Origin: Thalassobacter stenotrophicus
GTDB taxonomy: Bacteria; Pseudomonadota; Alphaproteobacteria; Rhodobacterales; Rhodobacteraceae
Assembly: GCF_001458315.1 (NCBI RefSeq)
Contig: NZ_CYRX01000026.1
Span: forward strand, 62,001 to 126,000
Reading direction: 5' to 3'
DNA: 64,000 nucleotides
Every line of letters begins with the position of its first letter. Within the stretch, counting starts at the first letter, position 1. Shown here piece after piece: positions 1-8,185 of this stretch. The notes under the pieces are model-generated. The model worked only from the letters and a program-made list of their open reading frames with translations. It searched no databases and had not been told where the DNA came from. A program made the position numbers and the translations under genes.

Positions 1-51
1 ATGTGCTCTAAAACACTAGCGTGATGCACCCTTGGGCCGTAACGCTTGGCC

Positions 52-1254
52 ATGATCGGGTTTTTCCTCTCTAACATCCGCTGGCTGGCGGCGGGGGCGC
101 TGTTGGCGTTTTCGTCCAGCTATGGGCAAACCTTCTTTATCGCGATCTTTGCCGGTGAAATTCGCCGTGATTTCGGGTTAAGCCATGGGGATTGGGGTCT
201 GATCTATGGGATCGGTACAGGTGTGTCGGCCCTGATCATGGTATGGGCAGGCGGGTTAACAGACAGGTTCCGGGTGCGGACACTCTCCGCGATAACACTG
301 ATCCTGCTAGCACTGTCGTGCATTGCGATGGCGGTTAACCCATTTGCGGGAACCTTAGTGTTTTTGATCCTCGCGCTACGGGTGACGGGGCAGGGCATGC
401 TGAGCCATATCCCCGCTGTTGCGATGACCCGCTGGTTCGTTGCCTCGCGCGGGCGGGCGTTGGCCATTGCGGCCCTTGGTTTTGCTGTGGCGCAGGCGTT
501 CCTGCCTATGCTGTTTGTCATGATCAAAGACGCAGTGGGGTGGCGTGTTTCGTGGGCAATTGCAGCCGGCTTCGCATTTCTCGCCATCCCGCTGTTGGTT
601 TGGCTTTTGCAAAAGGAACGCACGCCACAATCCCACGCTGAGGAAAAGGGTGCGACAGGTATGGGCGCGCGGCATTGGACCCGCGCTGAGGCTATACGAC
701 ACCCGCTATTCTGGGCCTTTTGCCCTTCGATCTTTGGCTTATCGGCTTGGGGGACAGCGCTGTTTTTCCACCAAGTCCACTTGGCCGAAGTTAAGGGTTG
801 GACGCATGCGGACCTCACCCTCTTGTTTCCCGTTTTTACAGTGGCGTCTGTGGTTGCGATGCTCTGCGCAGGCGCGGCTATTGATCGATTTGGCACGCGG
901 CTTCTTGTTCCAACCTATCTGATCCCGGCTGCGTTGGGCTTTATGTTGCTGGCGTCAGCTACGTCATTGTGGGTGGGCGGTGCTGCATTTGTGATAATCG
1001 GCGCAACCCAAGGTATGAGCGCGGCTGTCCCCGGCGCGTTTTGGGCAGAGCACTATGGCACGCAATTCGTCGGATCTATCAAGGCGCTAGCGACCGCAGT
1101 CATGGTGGCGGGATCAGCCGCGGGGCCTTGGATCACCGGTGCATTCATCGACACCGGTTTGTCGTTCAATGCACAATTTCCCTTGTTTAGTGTCTATTTT
1201 GTGGGCGCAGGCCTATTGGCGTGGCTCGGCCTAAGGTCAGCGCGCTCGGCGTAG
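52..1254 (+). CDS. MFS transporter
   Basis: A 400-residue inner-membrane protein with about twelve hydrophobic segments and the usual central polar loop near residues 190–210 (KERTPQSHAEEKG). The fold and size are those of the major facilitator superfamily, probably an uptake or efflux carrier; the substrate cannot be told from the sequence. Loop 2–3 carries a GGLTDRFRVR stretch that matches the family signature G-x-x-x-D-R-x-x-R/K. The ATG at 52 is chosen; a TTG two codons upstream is also possible and neither has a clear Shine-Dalgarno sequence. The 3' end overlaps the convergent Smr-domain gene by 18 bp. Confidence 0.85.
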   Translation: MIGFFLSNIRWLAAGALLAFSSSYGQTFFIAIFAGEIRRDFGLSHGDWGLIYGIGTGVSALIMVWAGGLTDRFRVRTLSAITLILLALSCIAMAVNPFAGTLVFLILALRVTGQGMLSHIPAVAMTRWFVASRGRALAIAALGFAVAQAFLPMLFVMIKDAVGWRVSWAIAAGFAFLAIPLLVWLLQKERTPQSHAEEKGATGMGARHWTRAEAIRHPLFWAFCPSIFGLSAWGTALFFHQVHLAEVKGWTHADLTLLFPVFTVASVVAMLCAGAAIDRFGTRLLVPTYLIPAALGFMLLASATSLWVGGAAFVIIGATQGMSAAVPGAFWAEHYGTQFVGSIKALATAVMVAGSAAGPWITGAFIDTGLSFNAQFPLFSVYFVGAGLLAWLGLRSARSA

Positions 1255-1827
1255 ATAGACATAATATGCACCCTCACCACCATGGCTAATGTGCGCTTGG
1301 GTCACCTGTGAAACCACTGCACCCATCGGAGGCATAGCCAGCCATTGAGGCACTTGGTGTCGCAAAACCCCGCGGCGGATTGGGATAGGGCCATCATCGC
1401 GCGTGCTTTTGCCTTTGCCGGTCACTACGAGCAGAAGCCTTTTGCCATCCGCATGCCCGTCCATCACGAACCGCATCAGCGTGGGGTGGGCCGCCGCCAG
1501 CGTCATGCCGTGCAAATCCAGCTTCCCCTCGGGACGGACCTTACCGCGCCGCATTTTTGTAAACGTCTTTTTGTCCATACGCAGCGGAGCGCTATTCACA
1601 CGCTCCCGCAGGGCGGGGGCAATGTCATGCGAAGGCAGCTTGGCACGTGCCTGCTGACCCAATTGAAAATGTGAGATCGTATGATCAGGCTTTGGGCTAG
1701 GCTTGGGTTTTGGTTGCTCCGGCGGCGCGCTTGCCCGCTTGGTAGGGTGCAGCGGCTCAGCCGTTTTGACGACCTCCTGCCAAAGGGCGGTATCGTCTGA
1801 ACTAAGCTCCTTGCGACGGCGGCTCAT
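1237..1827 (-). CDS. Smr-domain (MutS2 C-terminal-like) DNA endonuclease family protein
   Basis: A 196-residue protein with a polar, proline- and lysine-rich N-terminal half and a C-terminal Smr domain from about residue 100. The domain begins with the LDLHGMTL motif and continues through VVTGKGKS, the typical GxGxxS-like loop, and ends near HGGEGAYYVYLRR. Smr domains bind or nick DNA or RNA. This stand-alone form is widespread in alphaproteobacteria and its cellular role is not settled. It starts 4 bp inside the end of the mltA-like gene, so it is probably translated from the same transcript as mltA and the Tim44-like gene. Confidence 0.85.
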   Translation of the reverse strand: MSRRRKELSSDDTALWQEVVKTAEPLHPTKRASAPPEQPKPKPSPKPDHTISHFQLGQQARAKLPSHDIAPALRERVNSAPLRMDKKTFTKMRRGKVRPEGKLDLHGMTLAAAHPTLMRFVMDGHADGKRLLLVVTGKGKSTRDDGPIPIRRGVLRHQVPQWLAMPPMGAVVSQVTQAHISHGGEGAYYVYLRRAR

Positions 1828-2759
1828 GTCGATACCTCACGCGGCAAAAGGAGTGTCATGGTAACCTCGGCATTCAGTGACCCTGCGCGCAGGCCGGCAT
1901 CTGTGCCAGTTCCGCAATAAAGATCGCCCCGGTTAGGGCCCTTGATCGCGCTACCTATATCTTGGGCCACGCATAGGCGGTTATAACCCTCCAACTCGAT
2001 CCAAACTGGGGTGCCAAGCGGAATATATGCTGGATCTACCGCCAATGTACGATCAGTCGTCACCGGCCGGTCCATCGCGCCAAGTGGCCCACTGTCTTGT
2101 GGCAGGTCGAGGACTTTGAAGAACACGAAAGAGGGGTTCAGTAGCAACAGATCGGTTCCATTTGTGCGGAGCCACGCCTTAACCTTATCCGCCGATACCT
2201 CGTCTGCGGCGAAAACATTTTTGCGGACCAGTTCAGCACCTATACTGACATAGGGATGACCGTTTTTAGCGGCAAAACCCACACGAAGGCTTTGACCATC
2301 CGCAAACATCAATCGCCCTGATCCCTGCACTTGTAGGAAAAAAGCATCTACCGGGTCCCGTAGCCACGCAATTTCTAGTCCTAGCCCATCCAGCGCCCTG
2401 TCCCGAATGATCGCCTTACGAGTCAATGCTTGCGATGCAGCGTCCTGAGGGCAGGCATAGATCGGACAGGGGTATTCATTTGTACGCACTCGGGATGCAG
2501 CAATTTCAGGCTCGTAATAGCCGGTTAAATGCCCGCGACCGTTACCTAGACGCTTCAACGCAAAATGCGTCTCAAAGAATTCACGCGCCGACACATCGCC
2601 GGGTTTTTCCATTAGGGGGTAACTAAGGTCACGCGTGTTTTCAAAACACGCCCACGCGGCTGCGTGATCATCGTTAGACCAGCCGGGCAGGGCATCAAAC
2701 GACAAAGGCCGGGTATCGGACCCGGCCTTTTCGGTGTCTTTTAGGGATACGTCGGTCAT
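1824..2759 (-). CDS. mltA: membrane-bound lytic murein transglycosylase A (MltA) family protein
   Basis: A 311-residue protein that matches MltA: GHLTGYYEPEI near residue 78, VQGSGRLMFADG in the middle, and the C-terminal 3D-type catalytic end with QDIGSAIKGPNRGDLYCG. MltA cleaves the MurNAc-GlcNAc bond of peptidoglycan to give 1,6-anhydro ends. The start codon overlaps the stop of the Tim44-like gene, a conserved pairing in alphaproteobacteria. No signal peptide is visible in the predicted N-terminus (MTDVSLKDTEK), although the enzyme should act in the periplasm. Either export uses another route or the true start lies elsewhere. Confidence 0.9.
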   Translation of the reverse strand: MTDVSLKDTEKAGSDTRPLSFDALPGWSNDDHAAAWACFENTRDLSYPLMEKPGDVSAREFFETHFALKRLGNGRGHLTGYYEPEIAASRVRTNEYPCPIYACPQDAASQALTRKAIIRDRALDGLGLEIAWLRDPVDAFFLQVQGSGRLMFADGQSLRVGFAAKNGHPYVSIGAELVRKNVFAADEVSADKVKAWLRTNGTDLLLLNPSFVFFKVLDLPQDSGPLGAMDRPVTTDRTLAVDPAYIPLGTPVWIELEGYNRLCVAQDIGSAIKGPNRGDLYCGTGTDAGLRAGSLNAEVTMTLLLPREVST

Positions 2760-3418
2760 CCACCCGTCGCGACGAGACGCCAGTTAGGATCATCCTCGCC
2801 CATGGTCCGTGCAAACGTCCAAACATCGCGCTGTTTCTTGATTTCGTTGGGGTTGCCCTCAACGATCTCACCATCTTCGTTGCGGACAACGCTGGTCAGC
2901 TCACCCACAAAGCGGAGTGTTACCTCTGCTTCATTCGTATCGCGATCAAAGGTTGCAGATTCCAGACCAACCTCACGCACACCGACGAAATCAGCTTCAA
3001 TCCGCAGACCTTTGTCTTCACGGTCGGCAATCACTGAAACGAACGTCTCATAGACGTCTTCGGCGAGGAAATCCTCAATCTCAGCAACATCGCCACGCTC
3101 AAACGCCATGAGGATCATTTCATAGGCACCACGTGCGCCGCCAATGAACTCAGTCACGGAAAAACCGGGCTCTACAAGCTTCATCCCGGCAAGTGCGCGG
3201 GCGGATTCAGATCCGTCATCTACATGATCGATAATGTCACGGTCCGGGCCACCATCAATGACTTCAAAGTCACGACGCACAGAGCGGCCCTGCGGCGTGG
3301 GTGTGTTTGCGGGAGGCGCTTCAAACCCGTCGCGCGTGCCAAGTACACTTTTCAACCTGAGAATCAGGAACAAAGCGATCCCGCCAAGTATAAGTAAACC
3401 AATCACGGGGTTATCCAT
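2756..3418 (-). CDS. Tim44/TimA-type protein with N-terminal membrane anchor
   Basis: A 220-residue protein. Residues 4–22 form one hydrophobic segment (VIGLLILGGIALFLILRL), followed by a charged linker and a Tim44-like domain from about residue 75 to the end (FIGGARGAYEMI, then RDVWTFARTM near the C-terminus). Bacterial Tim44-like proteins share the fold of the mitochondrial import-motor subunit; in Caulobacter-type bacteria the homologue is an inner-membrane protein. It lies upstream of and overlaps mltA, and is divergent from fxsA with about 100 bp between, where both promoters must sit. Confidence 0.88.
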   Translation of the reverse strand: MDNPVIGLLILGGIALFLILRLKSVLGTRDGFEAPPANTPTPQGRSVRRDFEVIDGGPDRDIIDHVDDGSESARALAGMKLVEPGFSVTEFIGGARGAYEMILMAFERGDVAEIEDFLAEDVYETFVSVIADREDKGLRIEADFVGVREVGLESATFDRDTNEAEVTLRFVGELTSVVRNEDGEIVEGNPNEIKKQRDVWTFARTMGEDDPNWRLVATGG

Positions 3419-3518
3419 TTGTATCCTCGGGCCTAAGGCGTTTCATTTTTCGTTACTCATCCCTATGTAAGGCCGGCAAGGGGTCAAGTCCACAAACCCC
3501 AGCCAAGGAGGTGTCCCA

Positions 3519-3980
3519 ATGTGGCTATTTTTGCTTTTTGTCGGCGTGCCGGTCTTAGAAATAGCGCTTTTCCTACAGGTTGGCGGATGGTTGGGCATGT
3601 GGCCAACTCTCGGGATTGTGATCCTAACGGCGGCGGTGGGCACTGTTCTTGTACGCTCACAAGGACTTGCTCAGTTGGCAAAGCTGCAAAACTCCTTTCA
3701 GGAGATGCGTGATCCTACCGAAACCTTGGCCCACGGGGCGATGGTTCTGGCATCCGGGCTTTTGTTGCTAACGCCTGGTTTTTTTACTGATGGAGTGGGC
3801 TTTGCCCTATTGGTGCCGGGCGTGCGGAGCGTGATCCTGCGATATGTTCGTAGCAAGGTCCGCATCCAAAGCTTTCAGTATGGGGCGCAGACCGCACCGC
3901 GCGCTGAGGATGATATCATTGATTTGACGGCAGATGCAGAGCCCCGTGACCGGCCATCCGGTTGGACCAAGCCCGACTAG
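3519..3980 (+). CDS. fxsA: FxsA family membrane protein
   Basis: A 153-residue protein with three to four hydrophobic segments in its first 105 residues and a polar acidic tail. The N-terminus (MWLFLLFVGVPVLEIALFL) and the later LLLTPGFFTDGVGF stretch are hallmarks of FxsA, a cytoplasmic-membrane protein known in E. coli as a suppressor of F exclusion of phage T7. A strong AAGGAGG ribosome-binding site precedes the ATG. The gene is divergent from the Tim44-like gene and read in the same direction as secB, the conserved alphaproteobacterial arrangement near the origin. Confidence 0.9.
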   Translation: MWLFLLFVGVPVLEIALFLQVGGWLGMWPTLGIVILTAAVGTVLVRSQGLAQLAKLQNSFQEMRDPTETLAHGAMVLASGLLLLTPGFFTDGVGFALLVPGVRSVILRYVRSKVRIQSFQYGAQTAPRAEDDIIDLTADAEPRDRPSGWTKPD

Positions 3981-4037
3981 CTTGAGGGTCCAAGGGTCCT
4001 CTGATATCTGGGTATCAACCTTATCTTGGAGCGATCA

Positions 4038-4535
4038 ATGGCCGACGAAACCCCCGCAGCAGCGCCCGAACAGCAGGCAGCGCCGCAAATGAAAGTCCTT
4101 GCACAGTTCATCCGTGATCTGTCGTTTGAAAACATCGCAGCCCAAAAGGGTATGCAAGGCAATGCAGAGCCCGATATCAACGTACAAGTCGGCCTAGACG
4201 CCAAAAAGCGCCCGGTTGAGAACCAGTACGATGTCACCATCAAGCTGAACATCGAAGCCAAGTCCAAAGCGGACGACGCCAAGATTTTCGTTCTTGAGCT
4301 GGATTACAACGGCATTTTCCACATCGAAAACGTGCCAGATAACCAGTTGCACCCCTTCTTGTTGATCGAATGCCCTCGGATGCTGTTCCCGTTTGTGCGC
4401 CGCATTGTGTCGGACATCACGCGTGACGGTGGCTATCCGCCGCTGAACCTAGAAACCATTGATTTCGTAGCCCTTTATCGCAGCGAAATCACACGCCGGG
4501 CCCAAGCTGAGGCCGCTCAGGCAACGGTTTCCTAA
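4038..4535 (+). CDS. secB: protein-export chaperone SecB
   Basis: A 165-residue chaperone that keeps precursor proteins unfolded and hands them to SecA. It shows the SecB core: IRDLSFENI near residue 25, NIEAK in the middle, and the FPFVRRIVSDITRDGGYPP segment that ends the conserved fold. The N-terminal extension rich in Ala, Gln and Glu is typical of alphaproteobacterial SecB. The ATG at 4038 is preferred over a TTG at 4026 because a GGAG sits 6 bases before it. Converges with dnaQ, leaving only 7 bp between stop codons. Confidence 0.95.
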   Translation: MADETPAAAPEQQAAPQMKVLAQFIRDLSFENIAAQKGMQGNAEPDINVQVGLDAKKRPVENQYDVTIKLNIEAKSKADDAKIFVLELDYNGIFHIENVPDNQLHPFLLIECPRMLFPFVRRIVSDITRDGGYPPLNLETIDFVALYRSEITRRAQAEAAQATVS

Positions 4536-4542
4536 GCGGCTG

Positions 4543-5223
4543 TTAGGCCAGCTTATACCACAATGCAGCGTCGCCCATTTTGCCCACAAAGGCGTCATGG
4601 GCGGCGCGTTCTTCTTCTGTGATCCGAGCAGCTAACCGGCGCGGACGCTTTCCAACGGTACGGGCTGCCTGAGTGCTGGTTCCGCTCGCTGTCGAAAGTC
4701 CAAAGTCGGGCTGCACCCCACCCGTCAACTCTAGATACACTTCAGCGAGAATTTCACTGTCCAACAAGGCGCCGTGTTTTTCACGTGCTGAGTTGTCGAC
4801 CCCGAACCGGCGGCACAGTGCATCCAGCGATGCAGGTGAGCCAGGAAACTTGGTACGTGCAATCATCAGCGTATCAATTGCTTGATCCATCGGCAAAATG
4901 CGCCGTTTGCACCAACCCAGCTCGGCGTTCAAAAACTTCATATCAAAAGCCGCGTTGTGAATGACCATCTTTGCGTCGCCAACAAAGTCGAGAAACGCAT
5001 CTGCGATGGCCTCAAACACAGGGAAGTCGCGCAGGAATTCTTCGCTAAGACCATGCACTTCGAAAGCGCCCTTAGGCATGTCACGCATGGGGTTAATGTA
5101 TTGGTGGTACGTGCGGCCCGTTGGCAGCTGGTTCATCAGCTCTACTGCGCCGATTTCAACGATCCGGTCGCCTTCTTCCGGCGAAAACCCAGTTGTTTCG
5201 GTGTCTAGAACGATCTCACGCAT
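4543..5223 (-). CDS. dnaQ: DNA polymerase III epsilon subunit (3'-5' proofreading exonuclease)
   Basis: A 226-residue DnaQ-type exonuclease. The DEDDh catalytic residues are visible: DTETTG at residues 7–12 (Exo I), HNAAFDMKF (Exo II), and HGALLDSE near residue 155 (Exo III with the catalytic His). The C-terminal tail of about 40 residues would carry the link to the polymerase alpha subunit. The gene overlaps the end of coaE by 8 bp, so maf–aroE–coaE–dnaQ form one tightly coupled operon reading away from the presumed origin. Confidence 0.95.
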   Translation of the reverse strand: MREIVLDTETTGFSPEEGDRIVEIGAVELMNQLPTGRTYHQYINPMRDMPKGAFEVHGLSEEFLRDFPVFEAIADAFLDFVGDAKMVIHNAAFDMKFLNAELGWCKRRILPMDQAIDTLMIARTKFPGSPASLDALCRRFGVDNSAREKHGALLDSEILAEVYLELTGGVQPDFGLSTASGTSTQAARTVGKRPRRLAARITEEERAAHDAFVGKMGDAALWYKLA

Positions 5224-5788
5224 GGGTCACCTCTGCTAAAATTCGGTCCACTTGTTCCTCGGCTGCGGCGAGGGTTGTGGTCTCAATCACATAATCCGCA
5301 CGGGCTCGTTTTTCAGCATCAGGCATCTGTTTGGCACGGATAACCTCAAACTGAGCCTCTGTCATTGTGCCACGCTCTAACACACGCTGTTTTTGGACGC
5401 TGTCGGGCGCGGAAACGACAATGATTTTATCTATCCCGGCGTCTGAACCAACTTCAAACAACAGTGGAATATCAAGCACAACAACAGGTGCCGTGCTGTC
5501 GGTCAAAAAAGCGGCCCGATCTGCTGTAACAAGCGGATGAACTATCGCCTCAATACGCTTTAGATCATCAGCGTTCATCGCAACTGTGCGCAAAGCATCT
5601 CGGTCAACGCGACCGTCGCGGATTGCTTGCGGGAATGCAGCGCCAATCGGGCCAACCGCAGCGCCATCGTCATACAACCTATGAACGGTGCTATCTGCAT
5701 CCCACACGGGCACTCCGCGTGCGCGAAACATGTTTGCGGTCGTGCTTTTGCCCATACCGATGCCGCCCGTGAGCCCCAGAACGATCAT
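5216..5788 (-). CDS. coaE: dephospho-CoA kinase
   Basis: A 190-residue P-loop kinase that phosphorylates dephospho-CoA in the last step of coenzyme A synthesis. The N-terminus carries [12 protein letters not shown], the Walker A motif of this family, followed by [11 protein letters not shown], in which the Asp acts in catalysis. [10 protein letters not shown] and [18 protein letters not shown] match conserved CoaE blocks. Length is normal for the family. The start overlaps the aroE stop by 4 bp and the stop overlaps the dnaQ start, so translation is probably coupled. Confidence 0.96.
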   Translation of the reverse strand: MIVLGLTGGIGMGKSTTANMFRARGVPVWDADSTVHRLYDDGAAVGPIGAAFPQAIRDGRVDRDALRTVAMNADDLKRIEAIVHPLVTADRAAFLTDSTAPVVVLDIPLLFEVGSDAGIDKIIVVSAPDSVQKQRVLERGTMTEAQFEVIRAKQMPDAEKRARADYVIETTTLAAAEEQVDRILAEVTHA

Positions 5789-6618
5789 GAGGCTAGGACA
5801 GCCTTGCGCAAATCCATATCCACCTCAGGCGCAGTGCCAAACCAACGCTCAAATCCAGGCGCTGCTTGGTGTAATAGCATGCCTAGGCCATCGACTGTCC
5901 GGCAGCCTGCCGCCTTTGCTGTGCGCAGCAATTCTGTCTCTAACGGTGTATAGACGATGTCCGTCACAACGGTTTCAGGGCGCAAGCCATCCAAAGGAAC
6001 ACGTAGCGCCGATTTCCCCTGCATGCCCAATGATGTGGTGTTTACCAATAGGGACGCGTCATCCAAAACATTGCCCGCTTGAACCCAATCCACGACCTCA
6101 ATTTTGGCGCCAAAGTGATCCTTGAGCGCATCCGATCGTGCCCGTGTCCGGTTGGTCACGCGGATCAAAGGCGCGCCTGCCTGACTGAGAGCTGCGATGA
6201 TCGCCCGTGATGCGCCTCCCGCACCAAACACCACACATGGACCGGACTTAGCCGACCATTCTGGTACGTAATCTTGGATGTTTGCCAAAAAACCGACGCC
6301 ATCCGTGTTATCCGCTTGGATACGGCCGTCAGCCGTAAACGTCAGGGTATTTGCAGCACCAATCAAAGCAGCACGGTCAGTCACGCTATCGGCAAGCTCA
6401 AGTACGGCTTCCTTGTGCGGTAGGGTGACGTTAACCCCTTGGAACCCCATCTTAGGAAGTGTTTCCAACACCGATTTCAGGTCGGACTGAGCAACCTCCA
6501 TCGGGATGTAATGGCCCGATATGCCGTATCTTTTCAGCCAATGACCATGCAGATGCGGGGACCGGCTATGTGCAATCGGTTGACCAATAACACCTGCGAG
6601 TTTCACTTTATCCGTCAT
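5785..6618 (-). CDS. aroE: shikimate dehydrogenase
   Basis: A 277-residue NADP-dependent enzyme that reduces 3-dehydroshikimate to shikimate in aromatic amino-acid synthesis. Visible AroE motifs are [13 protein letters not shown] (substrate site), [11 protein letters not shown] with the catalytic Lys, GAANTL, the dinucleotide-binding [12 protein letters not shown], and the C-terminal [17 protein letters not shown]. The start overlaps the maf stop by 4 bp and the stop overlaps coaE. The maf–aroE–coaE–dnaQ order next to the origin is well conserved in alphaproteobacteria. Confidence 0.96.
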   Translation of the reverse strand: MTDKVKLAGVIGQPIAHSRSPHLHGHWLKRYGISGHYIPMEVAQSDLKSVLETLPKMGFQGVNVTLPHKEAVLELADSVTDRAALIGAANTLTFTADGRIQADNTDGVGFLANIQDYVPEWSAKSGPCVVFGAGGASRAIIAALSQAGAPLIRVTNRTRARSDALKDHFGAKIEVVDWVQAGNVLDDASLLVNTTSLGMQGKSALRVPLDGLRPETVVTDIVYTPLETELLRTAKAAGCRTVDGLGMLLHQAAPGFERWFGTAPEVDMDLRKAVLAS

Positions 6619-7214
6619 CCGTCGATTATCCCCCGTGTGGTTAGGTAGCCCAAAAGCGGCAACAAGGGCAAACCTAGAACCGTAAAGTAGTCCCCATCGA
6701 CACGGTGAAACAGTCGCGCACCTTCTTCTTCGAGTTTGTAGGCCCCCACCGCTTCACAAATGCTGTCCCAATTGCGATCAACATAGTCAGCTAGATAAGC
6801 CTCAGATCGTTGAGCCATCGTTAGCTTTACCTCACCAACAAAACGCCAAACTGGCTGTCCATCTTCAACCAGGACGGCCGCTGACAGCAACTTATGCGTT
6901 TTTCCGCACATATCCTTAAGCTGAGAGAGGGCCTCTTCCGGTGTTTTGGGCTTGGAAAGAAGCTTGCGATCCACCTCAAGCACTTGGTCACAGCCTAGAA
7001 CCATTCCTGCAACGCCTTTATCTGCCACGCGCCGCGCCTTCATCTCAGCCAATGTATCGGCAATGTCTCTTGGCTTTGCCTCTTCACTGAGAAGAGCAGC
7101 TGTTATCATTTGCTCATCAATGGCCGCCTTCATAACCTCTACGGGCACGCCCGCATTTTCGAGAAGTTGCTGACGAATCGTCGAACCAGAAGCCAAAATC
7201 AGTGGCTGAGACAT
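6615..7214 (-). CDS. maf: Maf family nucleotide pyrophosphatase
   Basis: A 199-residue Maf/HAM1-fold protein, likely hydrolysing non-canonical or modified nucleoside triphosphates. It has [18 protein letters not shown] at the N-terminus, [12 protein letters not shown] with the catalytic Asp, and [21 protein letters not shown] at the C-terminus. The GCDQV form (rather than aaDTvV) points to the YceF-like branch, but this is only a reading of motifs. ATG 7214 is chosen because the conserved family N-terminus begins there; an upstream in-frame start at 7268 would add 18 unrelated residues and run into the origin region. Confidence 0.93.
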   Translation of the reverse strand: MSQPLILASGSTIRQQLLENAGVPVEVMKAAIDEQMITAALLSEEAKPRDIADTLAEMKARRVADKGVAGMVLGCDQVLEVDRKLLSKPKTPEEALSQLKDMCGKTHKLLSAAVLVEDGQPVWRFVGEVKLTMAQRSEAYLADYVDRNWDSICEAVGAYKLEEEGARLFHRVDGDYFTVLGLPLLPLLGYLTTRGIIDG

Positions 7215-7619
7215 GTGGAAAACCCTTTGCAAAAGCGGGCGCATAACCCGGTGGGCAGCGCCCGGCATAAGTACGGGATAACACTATCCGTGGGTAAGTT
7301 GGTACTTTGAAGGATATTTTCAAAGTGGCTATTCACAACCCCTAACAAGTTCTTAACGGCGGGATAAGATTTTTGCTCCCAAAAAACCGCCCAAAGTTGT
7401 CAGAATGGCTATCCACAAGACAAGGCCTTGAAAAACATGTGACTTTAGAGATTACCCAAGATCTTCTCCACACGTTAAGAAAAACTTACAGTACGAAAAC
7501 TCTGCATGTGGACAGGTCTACTTATCCCCGTTTTCCCCAGTACAACCTACAACAACAATCTTCTTTCTTAATATTATTTATTAGTGTTAGGCAGACCGCG
7601 AACTGAGGGAAAAACCATA
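7215..7619. other. candidate chromosomal replication origin (oriC)
   Basis: A gene-free stretch of about 400 bp between the divergent maf and hemJ operons. DnaA-box-like 9-mers (consensus TTATCCACA) are seen at 7409–7417 (CTATCCACA, one mismatch), 7329–7337 (CTATTCACA), 7522–7530 (TTATCCCCG) and, on the other strand, 7507–7515 (TGTGGACAG). A CtrA-like half pair TTAA-N7-TTAC lies at 7475–7489. An AT-rich block at about 7553–7590 could be the unwinding element. An inverted repeat GGATA-N4-TATCC is at 7276–7289. In alphaproteobacteria the origin commonly lies between these gene groups, and ParAB with parS are within 7 kb. Origin activity itself is inferred. Confidence 0.7.
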
Positions 7620-8072
7620 ATGATCGACTTCTTAGCAGCAGCCTATCCGTGGACGAAGAGCTTACATGTGATCTCAGTTATCGCTTGGATGGCTGGATTG
7701 TTTTATCTTCCACGGCTTTTCGTTTATCATGTTGAAAAAGTTGGACAAAATGGTGAAACAACAGAGTTATTCCAAACAATGGAACGACGGTTATTAAAAG
7801 CGATCATGAATCCCGCAATGATCGCGTCTTGGGTGTTTGGGATCGCGTTGATCTCTACGCCAGGTGTTGTTGATTGGGCTGCTGCATGGCCCTATGCAAA
7901 GTTTGCAGCAATTATCGGGATGACATGGTTTCACATGTGGTGCGGAGCGCGACGCAAGGATTTGATGGTAGAGGGGGTTCAACGTTCTGGCCGCCACTAC
8001 CGATTGATGAATGAAGTTCCGACAGTTCTGCTGATAGTAATCGTCATTTCTGTGATCGCTCGCCCGTTCTGA
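7620..8072 (+). CDS. hemJ: protoporphyrinogen IX oxidase HemJ
   Basis: A 150-residue integral membrane protein with four hydrophobic segments that matches the HemJ (UPF0093) family, which oxidises protoporphyrinogen IX to protoporphyrin IX in heme and chlorophyll synthesis. Conserved features are KSLHVISVIAWMAGLFYLPRLFVYH near the N-terminus, containing the likely heme- or substrate-binding histidines, and FHMWCGARRKD. ATG 7620 is chosen: a GAGGG motif lies about 10 bases upstream, and the family begins here. It is the first rightward gene after the presumed origin. The often adjacent hemE is not between it and maf. Confidence 0.93.
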   Translation: MIDFLAAAYPWTKSLHVISVIAWMAGLFYLPRLFVYHVEKVGQNGETTELFQTMERRLLKAIMNPAMIASWVFGIALISTPGVVDWAAAWPYAKFAAIIGMTWFHMWCGARRKDLMVEGVQRSGRHYRLMNEVPTVLLIVIVISVIARPF

Positions 8073-8112
8073 TTGACTTTTCGGTGTCTAGACAATAATC
8101 GGCACCTGCGGA

Positions 8113-8174
8113 GGATCGTCCTGATCCAAGAACCGCTTCCCATTTCTACTATCAACCTCAGCCTTTTCAGGCTG
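8113..8174 (+). promoter_or_regulatory. rho leader with two hairpins
   Basis: The untranslated stretch before rho contains two perfect short inverted repeats: GGATC-GTCCT-GATCC (8113–8127) and CAGCC-TTTTCA-GGCTG (8159–8174). The second ends just before the Shine-Dalgarno GGAG of rho. Enterobacterial rho is autoregulated by termination in its leader; a similar control here is an inference. Confidence 0.4.
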
Positions 8175-8185
8175 CTGGAGTGCGT

